Assembly: GCA_016801885.1 (NCBI GenBank)
Contig: CM028883.1
Span: 28,218,486 to 28,282,485 of the forward strand
Direction: 5' to 3'
Source: Toxotes chatareus
Taxonomy: Eukaryota; Chordata; Actinopteri; Toxotidae
Length of the DNA stretch: 64,000 nt
Under the pieces are notes generated by a model. The model was not told the origin of the DNA, searched no databases, and saw only the letters and a program-made list of their open reading frames with translations. A program made the translations under genes and the position numbers. Shown here piece after piece: positions 26,001 through 36,579 of this stretch. Positions within the stretch are counted from its first letter, which is position 1. Each line of letters opens with the position of its first letter.

Positions 26001-29000
26001 TCAGGACTTCATGTGTTAGTCGCGTTGGTCCTGTCTGAAGCAGCATAGCGTCCAGAATCCGTCTAGCAATGCCAATGAGCCGTTCCCAGGAGCCACCCAT
26101 GTGGGAAGCGTGAGGTGGATTAAACACCCAGGAACATCCTTTTTCCTGGAGGTACTTCCTGACTGTTGTGTTGTCTGTGTTTATTCCCAACTCCTTACAA
26201 GCCCCAACAAAGTTAGTTCCTCTGTCTGACCACAGAAGTTTTGCTGGTCCACGAATGGAGAAAAACCTCCTCAGAGCATTAATAAAACTGTCAGTTGACA
26301 TAGTTTCAATCAGTTCAATATGTACTGCTCTGGTTGACATACATGTGAAAAGCACAGCCCAGCATTTGCTTGTTGCACTTCCTCCTCTTGTGCGGCGTGT
26401 CATGATGAACCATGGCCCAAAGACGTCAAGACCTACAGTGGTGAATGGAGGCTCAGGAGTGAGTCTGTCTGCAGGCAGGTCTGCCATTTTCTGTTCTTCC
26501 AGTCTACCTCGTAGTTTGCGACAGGTAACACACTTGTGAATAACAGAAGAAACCAGACGCTTGCTCCCAATTATCCAGTATCCAGCTGCTCGGATAGCTC
26601 CCTCTGTAATATCCTTGGTGGGCTACTTGCTCATAGAAGTATCTCACGAGTAGTGTGGCAATGTGGTGAGTTCTTTGAATAATCAGTGGGTGCTTTTCTT
26701 CTTCTGAGAGGTCAGCAGAGGAAAGACGACCTCCAATCCGGAGCAGTCCATCTTTATCCACAACTGGATTGAGTTTCTTAAGCACATTTTGCTTCCAGCA
26801 TGTCTGTTTTGCATCTTTCAGGCATTTAAAGTCCTCCTTAAATGCTTTGTGCTGGACAGAATGAACAATCACAACTTTAGCCTGTGAAAGCTCCTTCAGA
26901 CTGGGCGTGTCTTTGAAAGATTTCCATCCTTTCTTTTCTCCATTGCTTGCTTTTCCTTTGAAGGATGCTGCAACATGAATGAGTCTGGCTATGGTTTCAC
27001 ATAGTGTTCTCCAGCATGAGCATCGTTCAAAGTGCTGCGAGCCCAGTTGAGGCTGAGTTGCTTTAGTTGTCAGAGTAGTAATTTCACGTCGAATCTCATT
27101 GTCAGTTTCAGGTTCAACGAGGCTGAAGAGACTGGATTCAGGCATCTCTGCTGCTTTGTCACAATGCAGGAAGTCTGGACCTGACAACCAGTTGCTGTTT
27201 TGGAGCTGTACTGTTAGTATGGGCCTGGTTGCATGGTCAGCTGGGTTCAGTTCTGTTGGAACATAATACCACTGGTTGGGTTGTGTGGATCCCCTGATCC
27301 GAGTAACTCTGTTGGAGACATACACATAAAACCTCCTTGTGGAATTGTGAATGTAACCAAGCACAATCTTGCTGTCTGTGTAAAACTTCACAGCATGCAC
27401 CTCAATGTCCATTTCATCTCTGATCAGCTCATACAGTTCAACAGCTAACACAGCAGCACAAAGCTCCAGACGTGGGATAGTGTGGGCAGGACGAGGGGCC
27501 AACTTGGACTTGCCATCACAAATCCCACATGACACCGTCCCTCAGTGTCAATAGCTCTCAAGTATGCCACAGCGCCAATAGCTACCACAGAAGCGTCTGA
27601 GAAGATGCACAGTTCCCTTTTCTGTGTTGATGACAGTGATACTGGAATGTAGCACCTCTGTATGTGTAGGTTTTCAAGTGCCTTCAAGGCGTCTTTCCAT
27701 AATTTCCACTCTGCTTCCTTTCTTGAGGAAAGAGGAGTGTCCCACTCACTCTGTTCAGATGACAGTTCTCAGACTAGTGCTTTCCCTTGCATTATTACAG
27801 GAGCTACAAAGCCCAAGGGGTCGTACAAACTATTAACTGTTGACAACACACCTCTCCGAGTGAATGGTTTCTCTTTGCTGGACACCCGATAAGTGAAGCT
27901 GTCAGTTTCTAGGTTCCAGGAGAGCCCCAGGCTTCTCTGAAGAGGGAGAGGATCCACACCAAGGTCCAGGTCTTTCAACTCTTTGGCCCGGTCCTCTACC
28001 GGGAAGGCTTCCATTACCTGGTTACAGTTTGATGCTACTTTGTGCAACCGTAGGTTGGATTCTGCCAGCATCTCTCTGGTTCGTGCAAGAAGATCTATTG
28101 CCTCCTCAGGTGTAGCAACTGAGGAGGCAACGTCAACGTAGAACTGCCTTTCAACGAACTGTCTTGCATCAGAACCATGTTCTTCTTCACCCTTCTGAGC
28201 TGCTCGTCTCATGCAGTAGATGGCTACAGCAGGTGAAGGACTGTTTCCAAATACATGTACTTTCATCCTGTATTCTGCCACACCCTTGTTGATGTCGTTG
28301 TCCTCATACCAGAGGTAGCGGAGAAAATCCCTGTGATCTTCTCGGACGACGAAGCAATAAAACATCTGTTCCACATCTGCTGTGAGGGCTACAGGTTCTT
28401 TGCGGAACCTCAGAAGAACTCCCAACAAAGTGTTGTTTAAGTCTGGTCCACTGAGGAGTACATCATTGAGAGATGTTCCATCATGTTCAGCACTTGAGTC
28501 AAACACGACTCGTATCTGGTCTGGCTTCTGTGGGTGGTACACACCAAATGTTGGCAGGTACCAGTGTTCTTTACCTTTATCCAAAGGTGGGGCGAGCTCC
28601 GCTTGGTCATTGTCCAGCATCTTTTGCATGAACTTGACGTAGTGAGCTTTCATCTCTGGCTTCTTCTCCAACATCCTCCGTAGCGAGCAGAGCCGTTTGA
28701 AAGCTTGTTCCCTGTTGCTTGGAAGCCTTCGGCGAGGAGAACGAAATGGCAAAGGAGCCACCCAGCTGTTTCCTTCATTTTGGTGGACCTCTGAATCCAT
28801 GATGGCTAGGAAAGCTTTGTCATCGATGGATAATGCTGACTTATTGTCATCCTCAGACTTATCAAACACTGAACTCCTTAGGCCATGTACATTGACAGTG
28901 AGACCTGCATTCTCCTTACGTGCAGGGAAGGTTGAGCTGTGGTGTTGTGTCTTGTCACCGTAATCTTCCTTCACGTGGACACTGTTTGGACATGGTTTGA

Positions 29001-32000
29001 GAAAGGATGTACGACCATTGTGCAGTGTGTTTGTTTTGTAGACGTTGATCTCTGATGGTTTGTGTGCTGTTCCCAAGCACACTTCTCCCACGATGACCCA
29101 GCCTAGGTCTAGCCGTTGAGCGTATGGCGCGTTGTGGGGTCCATTGATTTGCTCACGTACTTTGTGCACCTGAAGAATGTCTCTTCCTAAGAGCAGGAGA
29201 ATCTGAGCATCTTGGTCTACAGGTTGAATCTTGGTAACAACTGGGAGCAGATGAGGGTGATGACGTGCAACCTCTGGAGAGGGTATTTCTGTCCTCTCAT
29301 CCGGCACCATGTCGCACTCTATTAAGGGCGGTAGAGGAAGCCGGAGTTTCCTATCCATGGATTCAATGATGAAATTGACAGCTCTTCTACCTGCTGTCTC
29401 TGATTTTCCAGAGCAGGTTTTCAGAGTGTATGGTGTGGGGCTACCTTTAACTTTAAAAAGGGTGAAGAACTCTGAGTTGGCAAGAGACTTGTTACTTTGT
29501 TCGTCTAGCACTGCATACATTTTAACTGCCCTCTCTTCTTCTCCTGCAGGATACACTTTAACTAGGCAGATTTTGGAACATGAGTGTGAACGGTCATCGT
29601 GTCAACATACCTCTGTACACTTTGATGTGACTGATGATGAGTTTCCATTTTGCTCCCCGCTGTCATCTTTAACAGCTGCAGCACTCTGTGTGGTTGCAGG
29701 AAGAGGATCTGGATGTAGTGCTGTAATGTGTTTATCACTGTTGCATTCAACACACTCGACAGCCACCTTACAGTCTTTTGCCATGTGTTGAACTGACCCA
29801 CAACAGATGCGGTTTTCTCTGAGATAAGCTTTGCGTTCTTCTAAAGGTTTGCCCCTGAAAAGTTTACATTTTCTCAGTGGATGTGGCTTCTTATGTATGG
29901 GACACTGACGATCTGGTTCTTCCAATTTCTTTGGCACATGACTGGTTTGCATTCCTGATGACTCTGCAGGGATGTCTGCTTTGTGCACCATCACAGAAGC
30001 TTTACGACTGAACTGTGCAGGCTTTTCTGACCTGGAAGGAACATGACTGTTGGTAGCAGACATGGTGAAGCTTGGATCATTTTTTATCCTTGCCTGTTTT
30101 TGAACGAACTTGGAGAAGACGAAGAAGGGAGGAAAAGCCACTCCATGATCCTCCTTATACTGGCTTCCAACGTTTGCCCATTTCTCTTGCAGGTTAAAGG
30201 GAAGTTTCTCCACAATTTGTTTTACTCCACGAGCCGTGTCCAAATATGCAAGCCCTGGAAGAGACCCGTCCTCCTTAGCACATTCCAACTCAAGAAGAAT
30301 GTCACTTAGCTCTCGTAGCTTAACATTATCTTTATTAGTCAGCCTTGGAAAATGTTCAATCTTTTTGAGCAGTGCGTCTTCAATGACCTCAGGTGTCCCG
30401 TAACACTCCTCAAGGCGCTGCCATACCATGCTGACACCTGCTGTAGGATTGAGGATGTGCACAGAACAAATTCTCTTTGCCTGTTCTGAGGATTCAACTC
30501 CAAGCCACTTTGTCAAAAGATCCAGCTCTTCTCTGGCTGAGAGATTCAAGTCCTTAGTAGCACTCAGAAAAGAAGTTTTCCAGGCCCAGTAATTTTCAGG
30601 TTTGTCATCAAACTGCAGGAGGCCAGCACTCACCATTTCTCTCCGTATGAGATATTTTGCAAAGTCTTCCTTTGTATCTTTAGGCTCTGGCAAAGATGTC
30701 TTTTCAGGAATGATTGCGTGTTTTGGAGAACTGTGGAGGTAAGTATTACTTGAAAACCTGATTGCTGTTTGCTCCTCTTTTGTGTCTTTGTACACTGGCT
30801 GTGTGTTGTTTTGAATACCCTGAAGCACTGGCGGTTTGAAATCAGGTATTCTCAGTTCATCTATTTTTCCTGAATATGGCTCTTCTCTAAAGACCAACTC
30901 TGACTGTTGTTGGATGTAGTCATGAGTGCGCTGAAATGTACTGATGGGCTCCTCTGCAACAGGAGGATCAGACTTGAGCTCACCACTTTCAATTTCAGCT
31001 TCCATATAGGCCGTAGCTTCAGCTTCAGCTGCAGCAGCAGGTCTTTGACACTGCAGAATATGTAGACTAGCGTCGAAGTCAGCCTGTTGTTTCAGCAGTT
31101 CTGCTCTCTGCTTCATCATGTCCGCCTCTCGTTCAGCATAAGCTTTGTTGAGCCTTGGCAGCTTTAGCTTTAGCATATGCTTTAACAGCTGAAGAGGTTG
31201 TTGATGATGATCTCTGGGAGAGCCTAGTGGAGGCTTTAGATGACTGTGACTTAGCATCCAAGGTTGGAAGAGGTGTCTGCCTTGTGGTTGCGTTAGCTGT
31301 AGCACCTTCTTCCTCTCCACAAGTTTCATTTTGCTGCATAGCAGCATAGTCTTTGAGATAGCCCTTTCCCGAGCGTAGACTCATGTTAGTTGATGTTTAT
31401 GATGCTTGAGCCCGCTGCGTTTCAGTCTTTTTACTGTGCTGCCCTCGCCAAGCGTAAGCCTGCTAGGCTAGAGAGCCAGCTAACATTAAACAACGAGTGC
31501 GCCTGTTGTCGTTTTAAGACACACCGTCATTTATTTTATTTTGTAAAACTGAAATACAACAGAGAAAATAACGCAAATTAATATCCGCTCAAAACAACAA
31601 AAAACAGTACACATTTCACAGAGTAACGGAGCTAGCAAGCTAAACAATATGTAAATTAGCCGCTAAATAAAATACTGCACCAATAACACGCTAAATGCAC
31701 AACTTAAACTACACACAATAATACTTACAGACTGTAGCGTTCAAAGGTCGAAGCGTGCACAAACATCCACAAACTTATAAGCCGCGACACTCCGTTCCTG
31801 TCTTAACTGCTCTCACGTAGCGCCGCTGAGCGGAGCGTTCAAGATGCTAGTCATCCTACCGTCAAGAGGAGCGCTCACTCCGATGCCATTTTTTAAAACC
31901 CAAAAAAGGCACGCGAACACCCACTCCAACTCAAATTACCTGAACTAAAGAAACAATATAACTTTTACATTTTACACTTATAAACTTCAACATTATTAAT

Positions 32001-33934
32001 CTAAAGACAGCACACTCACTGAGTGGTAATCGCTGTCATTATTATAGTTATTCACTCTAATGTTTCACAAAATCATTTTCAGATTATTTTGATCGGTGAC
32101 CACAAACAGTTACGGCCCATTGTGAAGAATGAGCGTGTGAGGAGGCTGGGGATGGCAAAGTCTCTGTTTGAACGGTACTATACAATCCATGAGAACAGAG
32201 CAGTGATGCTGGACACCCAGTACAGAATGGTGAGAGTATGAAATATACACTATATATGCACATGCAGTGTATAGCATAGTATGTAACTGTAGCAATATTT
32301 TATCATAACATCTGTATTTAGTATTTTAAATTGTAACTAACAACTATAAACAATGTCCCTTCATAGCATGAGGACATATGTAAGTTCCCATCCAAAGAAT
32401 ATTATGAGGGAAAGCTGAAAACTGGGGTGGAGCAGCCGAGCAGTGTCCTGCATATTGATGAGAAGACAATGCCAGTCGTTTTTGGGAATATCAAAGGAAA
32501 AACCATCAGTCTGGTTGTCAGCACAGCCAAGGGCAACGAGAACTCCAAAGCAAACCAGGAAGAGAGAAACAAAGTGGTACTGTATCGGGCACCCTTGCAG
32601 TTCCTTGTTGATTTTAAACAGTCATTTTAAAATGTGAAAAAATAGAGGTAACAGTTAAAACAGAATCATTAACCTGATAGTGACATTCATTAATGCTTTC
32701 AGTCACGTGTTTTCCTTTGGCTCTCTTGCAGATTGGCATTGCTGAGAAGCTGGTGAAGACTGCCAGAGTCGAACAGCAAAGTATTGTGATTCTGTCACCT
32801 TATAATGCCCAAGTATCAGAAATAAAACAGAAGCTGAAGGAGAAGAAAATGGAGAAAATCACTGTTACTACAATCACTAAAAGCCAAGGTGAGTGTACTT
32901 TACTGAAATTGAAGTATCAACACCACGATGGAAAAATAATCCAGATTAAAACTCATTTTGAAGAACTGCTCTTTTCAAAATTGATTATATTAAATGTATT
33001 AACATGTAGAAATACAGATTAATGTGGTGAAGTAAAAGCAATATTTCATTTCACAATGTTGTTTATGCCGTTTATGTGTTTACACTATGGAAATACTCGA
33101 GTAAGTTTTAACCCTTTATTCGTCCCTCAAGCTGGGGAAATTTATTCTCTGCATTTTACCCACACAAAGTGAACGAAACACACACACAAGCATGCACCTG
33201 CACTAGAGACACTGTGGCAGGGGGCTTCCCTAGAAGGAGCCCAGGGAGCTGGGTAGATTGGTGCCTTGCTCAGGGGCACAACGGGGGTAAAACATAGGCA
33301 GGGGGCGCGTCTCCTTCACCACCACCCATATTCATTGGGCGTATCCATTGTGCTTGGTCAAGGAATCGAACCGGCGACCCTCCGATCTCCGGGCAGTCCA
33401 AAGTCGCACGCTTAACTTGTTAAGTGTACTTGTCTGCTTGATATTTATCATGATATGGACATTTTTTCTGGACATGTCTGGTACTTTAGTGCAGGTCAGA
33501 ACACACCAAAAGAAAAACTATTGTTGTTGAGCAATGGCACCATCATGTGACATGGAACATTTTGTCTTCTAGGAAGTGAGTGGCGTTACGTCATCATATC
33601 TACAGTGTGCTCTTTGCCAAGTGAAGAGATTGAAAGTGAACCAGACAGAGCATGGCTGTCCAAACATCTGGGCTTTGTGGGTGATCCCAACCAGATAAAT
33701 GTAGGCATCACCCGGGCCAAGGAGGGACTGTGCATCATTGGTGAGATTCTGTTGCTTAGTTCAACTTAAGGCTCAAAGCTCCTCCTGTATTCATAACTCA
33801 GATGTTTCTGTACTCTCAAAGGGGACCAAGAGTTGCTGAAGTGCAGTAAAGCTTGGAAAAAGCTGCTGGACCACTACAGGCTTCACCAAGCAGTGACAGA
33901 AGCAGAAAAGATTGCAGTTCATCGTGCCAGATAG
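13503..33934 (+). CDS. helz2: HELZ2-like protein: zinc fingers, two UPF1-type helicases and RNB exonuclease
   Basis: Nineteen coding exons join in phase: 13503-14854, 15735-15918, 16328-16435, 16836-17356, 17452-18090, 18317-19115, 19245-19320, 19457-22862, 23077-23162, 23320-23445, 23528-23683, 23781-23925, 24015-24146, 24393-24585, 32083-32229, 32367-32576, 32732-32888, 33573-33740, 33822-33934. Total 8718 nt, 2905 residues, somewhat longer than human HELZ2 (about 2650, from memory). Domains: CCCH/C2H2 fingers (residues 1-512); helicase 1 with GPFGTGKT (902-909) and DEAS (1030-1033); RNB with D1606, D1612, D1614, D1615; helicase 2 with GPPGTGKT (2430-2437), DECG (2620-2623), GDHKQLRP and DTQYRM. 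HELZ2 is known as a nuclear-receptor coactivator and interferon-induced RNA helicase/3'-5' exoribonuclease. All introns are GT-AG except the one after 23683, which starts GC. The first ATG of the long exon was taken as start; no better upstream in-frame start was found. The reading frame is intact throughout, so the gene looks functional. Confidence 0.95.
15395..15610 (-). repeat. tRNA-Lys-like head and repeat fragment in helz2 intron 1 of the coding part
   Basis: The minus strand of 15567-15602 reads GCCTGGTTAGCTCAGTTGGT then AGAGCATGAGACTC, matching the 5' half of a tRNA-Lys(CUU)-type gene including the A box. The anticodon loop and 3' half are not preserved: short (CCCACT)n units follow instead. 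The adjoining sequence (GGGCTCACCACCCGTGGAGG, GGTGCATTGTGAATTGGG on the minus strand) has the style of a fish retroposon. It is a tRNA-derived repeat, not a functional tRNA. Confidence 0.6.
16836..19320 (+). CDS. helz2: helz2 exons 4-7: first UPF1-like helicase domain
   Basis: Exon 4 is a beta-rich region preceding the helicase core. Exon 5 ends just after Walker A (GPFGTGKT). Exon 6 carries ICTH-type strand motifs, the DEAS Walker B box, the GDHMQMGP motif III and SENYRS. Exon 7 leads into the motif V/VI region (TAVQTRD, NTAMTRAQ) that sits at the start of exon 8. All SF1B helicase motifs I-VI are present, so ATPase activity is plausible (inference). Confidence 0.88.
19457..22862 (+). CDS. 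helz2: helz2 exon 8: end of helicase 1 and complete RNB domain
   Basis: One 3406-nt exon. After helicase motif VI and an acidic linker it contains an OB-like cold-shock region, then the RNase II/RNB domain. The catalytic signature VDPKGAEDLDDA carries all four metal-binding aspartates at the spacing of bacterial RNase II (D201, D207, D209, D210). Later conserved blocks GVTYYCSRG, MFPKHLS, AHLMIEEL and SPIRRYMDIVLQRLL are also present. By motif the enzyme should be a hydrolytic 3'-5' exoribonuclease. The exon continues into a region preceding helicase 2. Confidence 0.9.
22991..23049. repeat. (TA)n microsatellite in helz2 intron
   Basis: About 29 TA units fill much of the intron between exons 8 and 9 and end roughly 27 bp before the splice acceptor (23076). 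Likely highly length-polymorphic. Confidence 0.95.
23077..24585 (+). CDS. helz2: helz2 exons 9-14: N-terminal half of second helicase
   Basis: Six short exons encode the LNLSQRHAV Q-motif region, the Walker A box split between exons 10 and 11 (GPP|GTGKT), CGPSNKSVDVV (motif Ia), the SITLHHRMR segment and the Walker B box DECGMATEP. The intron after exon 11 begins with GC (CAG|GCAAGT) rather than GT; GC-AG introns are a recognised minority class, and using the site keeps the frame and matches the protein family on both sides. Exon 14 ends at 24585, after which the BEL/Pao element fills most of the next intron. Confidence 0.9.
24916..25433 (-). repeat. BEL/Pao 3' LTR (left copy)
   Basis: 518 bp, starting TGTGCTGCCC and ending GACAGCACA as read on the plus strand. 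It aligns end to end with 31435-32014. I count about five single-base differences plus a 1-bp indel and lack of a 62-bp block present in the other LTR. It contains no coding frame. Confidence 0.93.
25522..26487 (-). pseudogene. BEL/Pao integrase core and C-terminal region
   Basis: An open minus-strand frame encodes the rve-type integrase core, with the first Asp near TVGLDVFGP, the second in WSDRGTNFVG and the Glu in SWERLIG, followed by the MNARPL block and a C-terminal DUF5641-like region (KEGDVVLLKD). The DDE triad is intact. The frame is separated from upstream pol by a frameshift near 26600, so it would not be translated as part of a full gag-pol. Confidence 0.88.
26504..27687 (-). pseudogene. 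BEL/Pao RNase H and integrase zinc-binding region, frameshifted
   Basis: Two overlapping minus-strand frames (27445-27687 and 26504-27535) cover an RNase H-like region (FSDASVVAIGAVAY; RLELCAAVLAVELYELI; FYTDSKIVLGYI) and the start of the integrase zinc-binding module (HHIATLLVRYFYEQVAHQG). They are in different frames with a shift near 27520, and another shift near 26600 separates them from the integrase core. Confidence 0.85.
27769..29556 (-). pseudogene. BEL/Pao protease and reverse transcriptase, inactivated
   Basis: 595 codons. The N-terminal part resembles the A17/DUF1758 aspartic protease (YAVLDEQSNKSL), followed by LLLGRDIL and RLDLGWVIVG. The RT part has RVVFDSSAEHDGTSLND, LTADVEQMFYCF and the catalytic box, which reads YVDV rather than the expected YVDD (Val codon at 28129-28131). 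The frame ends in TGA at 27769, where BEL/Pao relatives read through; an in-frame sequence resumes immediately beyond. Both changes point to loss of function. Confidence 0.88.
29602..31384 (-). pseudogene. BEL/Pao gag-like region with frameshift and terminal stop
   Basis: The N-terminal start (MSLRSGKGYL, at 31384) lies in one frame and the rest (31347-29602) in another; the switch needed is near 31150, in an alanine/lysine-rich coiled segment. The body holds a DUF1759-like capsid region (LLTKWLGVESSEQAKR, YGTPEVIEDALLKKIE) and a cysteine/histidine-rich zinc-knuckle-like region (CPIHKKPHPLRKC, CCGSVQHMAKDC). The frame ends with TGA at 29602-29604 in phase with the downstream protease frame, so this stop probably interrupts what was one gag-pol frame. 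Confidence 0.85.
31435..32014 (-). repeat. BEL/Pao 5' LTR (right copy)
   Basis: 580 bp, the promoter-side LTR for the minus-strand element. It is nearly identical to 24916-25433 except for a 62-bp segment around 31671-31733 absent from the left copy. The other differences are few, which suggests a recent insertion by the usual LTR-divergence argument. Confidence 0.93.
32083..33934 (+). CDS. helz2: helz2 exons 15-19: C-terminal half of second helicase
   Basis: Exons 15-19 resume in phase 0 after the retrotransposon-bearing intron. They encode GDHKQLRPIVKNE (motif III), DTQYRM, NENSKANQEE, LSPYNAQ, ITKSQGSEWRYVI (motif V, split across exons 17/18) and NVGITRAKEGLCIIG (motif VI), ending VHRAR-stop. 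All helicase motifs are present and intact. The last exon starts at 33822 after CAAAG, a slightly unusual but valid acceptor. Confidence 0.92.
33090..33415. repeat. Dispersed fish repeat within helz2 intron 17
   Basis: Contains phrases typical of high-copy fish repeats (GCCTTGCTCAGGGGCACAAC, GAATCGAACCGGCGACC). No coding frame. Assignment to a named family is not possible by eye. A second sequence of similar style lies at about 57540-57720. Confidence 0.5.
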
Positions 33935-34680
33935 ATGATCTTTTATCTATCCTTTTCTGAAGACTTAATTTCTACAAGCAGCAGATAAGAGCCGCCAGAC
34001 TTCTGAAATATGTCTACATGTTTTTGTTTTTTCTATGATGTCACTGTAACTGTATGTGTTTTCTAGTTTTATATTTTGGATTTATATTTTTGATATTGTA
34101 CTTGAGACAGCTCTTATGGTTGTGCTGTGATTTACCTACCTTTGTCTTTAACATGTACAGATATACATCTGTAAATAGGAAATCCTACAACTTTTTATAT
34201 ATACTATATATAAAGCTATATACGTTTTATTGTTTTGTGGTTTTAAAAATGTTCAGCTCTTGTTGGGATTCTTTAGTTTATGCTCAGGTTTAGTTAACAT
34301 GTACAGAATGACCACTGTATGAAGTTGCCTTTAGTGGCATTTTTCCTGTTTACTGATGTGTAGGAGCCATGAATGTATGTATATTTTCTATTAGTAGTAA
34401 GGTTAAGGGATATTGTTTGCTTGTTTGTTTTTTGTTTATTAGGATATTGTTTATGGGATCATGTTGATTGGGGGATAGCGGGCCACATGGTTATGGGCGT
34501 GTATATTAGTTGATATCACCTGTGGGGTTTTTTTTGTTTGAGAGAGAGAGCGGATGGGATGCCGTATTTTTAGACTGATAATTTTCTTTGATCACTGAGA
34601 TTATTTTTGGTTATATTTTAGAGCACGTTATCATGAGTTGATAATCTTTTGTTTGTTAATAAACTGTTAAATTTAGGTTT
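33935..34680 (+). other. helz2: helz2 3' UTR with candidate polyadenylation signal
   Basis: AT-rich sequence after the stop, without open frames of note. A consensus AATAAA occurs at 34658-34663 and is followed by GT-rich sequence. The true cleavage site is not visible from the sequence alone. Confidence 0.5.
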
Positions 34681-36560
34681 GAAGTCTCAGTGGATTTTTT
34701 TGTAGCACGTCAGACAATATGGCCCATCCTTCTGTCTCTCAGCGACTCTTAGGACTGCAAAGTCGCTACATGATGAATGAATCATTGTTTTCACTGCAGC
34801 TGCTGGCCTCAACACATAAACTGTCTTACCAATCAGTGAGCCCAGTGACTGGATTTTTATGTTTACCTTATGTTTAACTAAGTCATAATATGTTTTTGAT
34901 TTCTTTTAATCAGGGGTTGAATGACAGTATAGCTGTATATTACTGACGATAAGTGAACTTCCCAGCTGCCTCATAACTTTTGTATTGTGTGATATTTTCA
35001 TTGTGACACTTTTCTACATTAAGTGATTTTAGTAAACTTTCAATTCAGTTCAATTCAGTTTTATTTATATAGTGCCTTCGACAATCAAAATTGTGAAATT
35101 AAATGTGTGTACCAATGTGAAGAAATATTAAAATGGATGCATTTATGGTTTTAATTTTGTCTTAGCCCACTTCTTTGGAATTGATGGCATTTTAATAGAC
35201 TGTATAGTGATTATGGGATTGAAGCTGAGTTGCCTGTGGTTTTCAGATACACACTTGCTGCAGCTAAAACAGACAAAAGGCACTTCCATTGCAAGTTTGC
35301 TGGAGCAGCCCTGTCTTCTGAAAATGACGTTTCTGCACAGCTAAACTGCAACAGAAAATATGTTTTGTAGTAAAATTAGCTTATGCATGTAACACAATGT
35401 ACACGCTGAAGATGTGCTGTTAATTTACTTGGCATGAGACAAATACATGACAGACACTAAACATAATAAAATGTTCACCTGTAGTGACTCCAGCATTATG
35501 AAACTGGTTTATGCTTCTGTTCAGACTCTCACAGCTCCTGGTCCAGGTCAGAGAAAGATCCTGGACTGGTTTGATATAGCAAAAGTTCACAGTGACTTCA
35601 GACACAGTCACTTCAGACGGGCTTCAGCTTTAATGGGACAATATGAATGAAACAGTTGAGAATGAATTTATATTCATTGTGTAATTGTATTGTGTAATTG
35701 TATTATAGGAGTTTTTACTTTAGGTGTACAGCAGTTTCCACCTCTATATGAATGTTAAGTGTAACAATTGTGCCACTTACTGGCAGGCTAATTTAATCAG
35801 GCTCAAAGGGTGGAGTGTGGCTGCTTTGGAGAACAAATCCAATTATGTTTTTGACCTACTTTAAGGAGCTTCCTGTTTGTTCTCCTTGTGAGTCTTTATT
35901 TATGTACCATGTACACAAAATATTGTCTGTTTCACCATGACTAGGCACTATGTAAATATGGTAATTGTGCCATGTTAGTTTCCCCTTTTTTTTGTATTTG
36001 TTCTTTTACACTGGTATACACTGGCTTGTTTTTTTTGTTTTTTTTGTGGGGGGGTGGCTGGTTGATTTACAAATGTTTATTGTACTTTATACTTATTCCA
36101 TTTATATTTAATATGATATAGGCTGTAATATTCTCTAGGCTGATGTCTCTGTAACCGTCATTCCATAAACCATCACCTTTTTATTTCTGTCAGCCATGGT
36201 AGCTGCCGCCATCATCTCTGATGATGTGTCATTCATCTTTGCTAAATGTACGTTTTTGTTTGCTGATATCTGACAAACAACTTGAAGCTCTGCAGTGTGA
36301 AATTCATATATGATATTATTGTGAATGAACCTTTCCAACAAATGAAGTGGAACAGGCAGCTTTATATGGCACTTTTAAAGGCTTTGATTATGCAAATGAT
36401 CAGATCTCATGCACCTGCACCTCCTCATGAACAGGTGGTATTCATAGTTCTGAAAAGAATACTACAACCAACCACCTTACATGAATATTTTCCCTATCAT
36501 GTGTGCATCATCTAACCTTTCTCTCCTCTCTGTATCATGTGTTTCCAGAAAACACTGCTA
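34681..36560. other. Intergenic, no gene seen
   Basis: AT-rich spacer. A short CAATTCAGTTCAATTCAG segment near 35040 leading into TTTTATTTATATAG is a common fish repeat edge. Otherwise no recognisable gene, RNA or element. Confidence 0.5.
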
Positions 36561-36579
36561 CTCCTGCTGTACTTTCCAC

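Larger units (their letters stand above)
24911..32019 (-). mobile_element. BEL/Pao LTR retrotransposon, antisense in helz2 intron 14, with 5-bp TSD
   Basis: The element runs 24916-32014 and is flanked on both sides by CTCAC (24911-24915 and 32015-32019), a 5-bp target duplication. The LTRs start TGTGCTG and end CAGCACA. Internal minus-strand frames encode a gag with a DUF1759-type domain, an A17-like protease, reverse transcriptase, RNase H and a DDE integrase in the gag-pol order of BEL/Pao elements. A purine tract (AAGCGGGGAG on the minus strand) abuts the 3' LTR as a polypurine tract. The element is transcriptionally opposed to helz2. It contains nonsense changes, frameshifts and an RT active-site change, so it is not autonomous. 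Its right end is 63 bp upstream of the exon 15 acceptor start. Confidence 0.95.

Noticed and set aside
24586..32082. Possibility that the minus-strand gag-pol frames are a domesticated host gene
   Set aside because: Intact LTRs, target duplication, multiple stops and frameshifts show an ordinary recent retrotransposon rather than an exapted gene.
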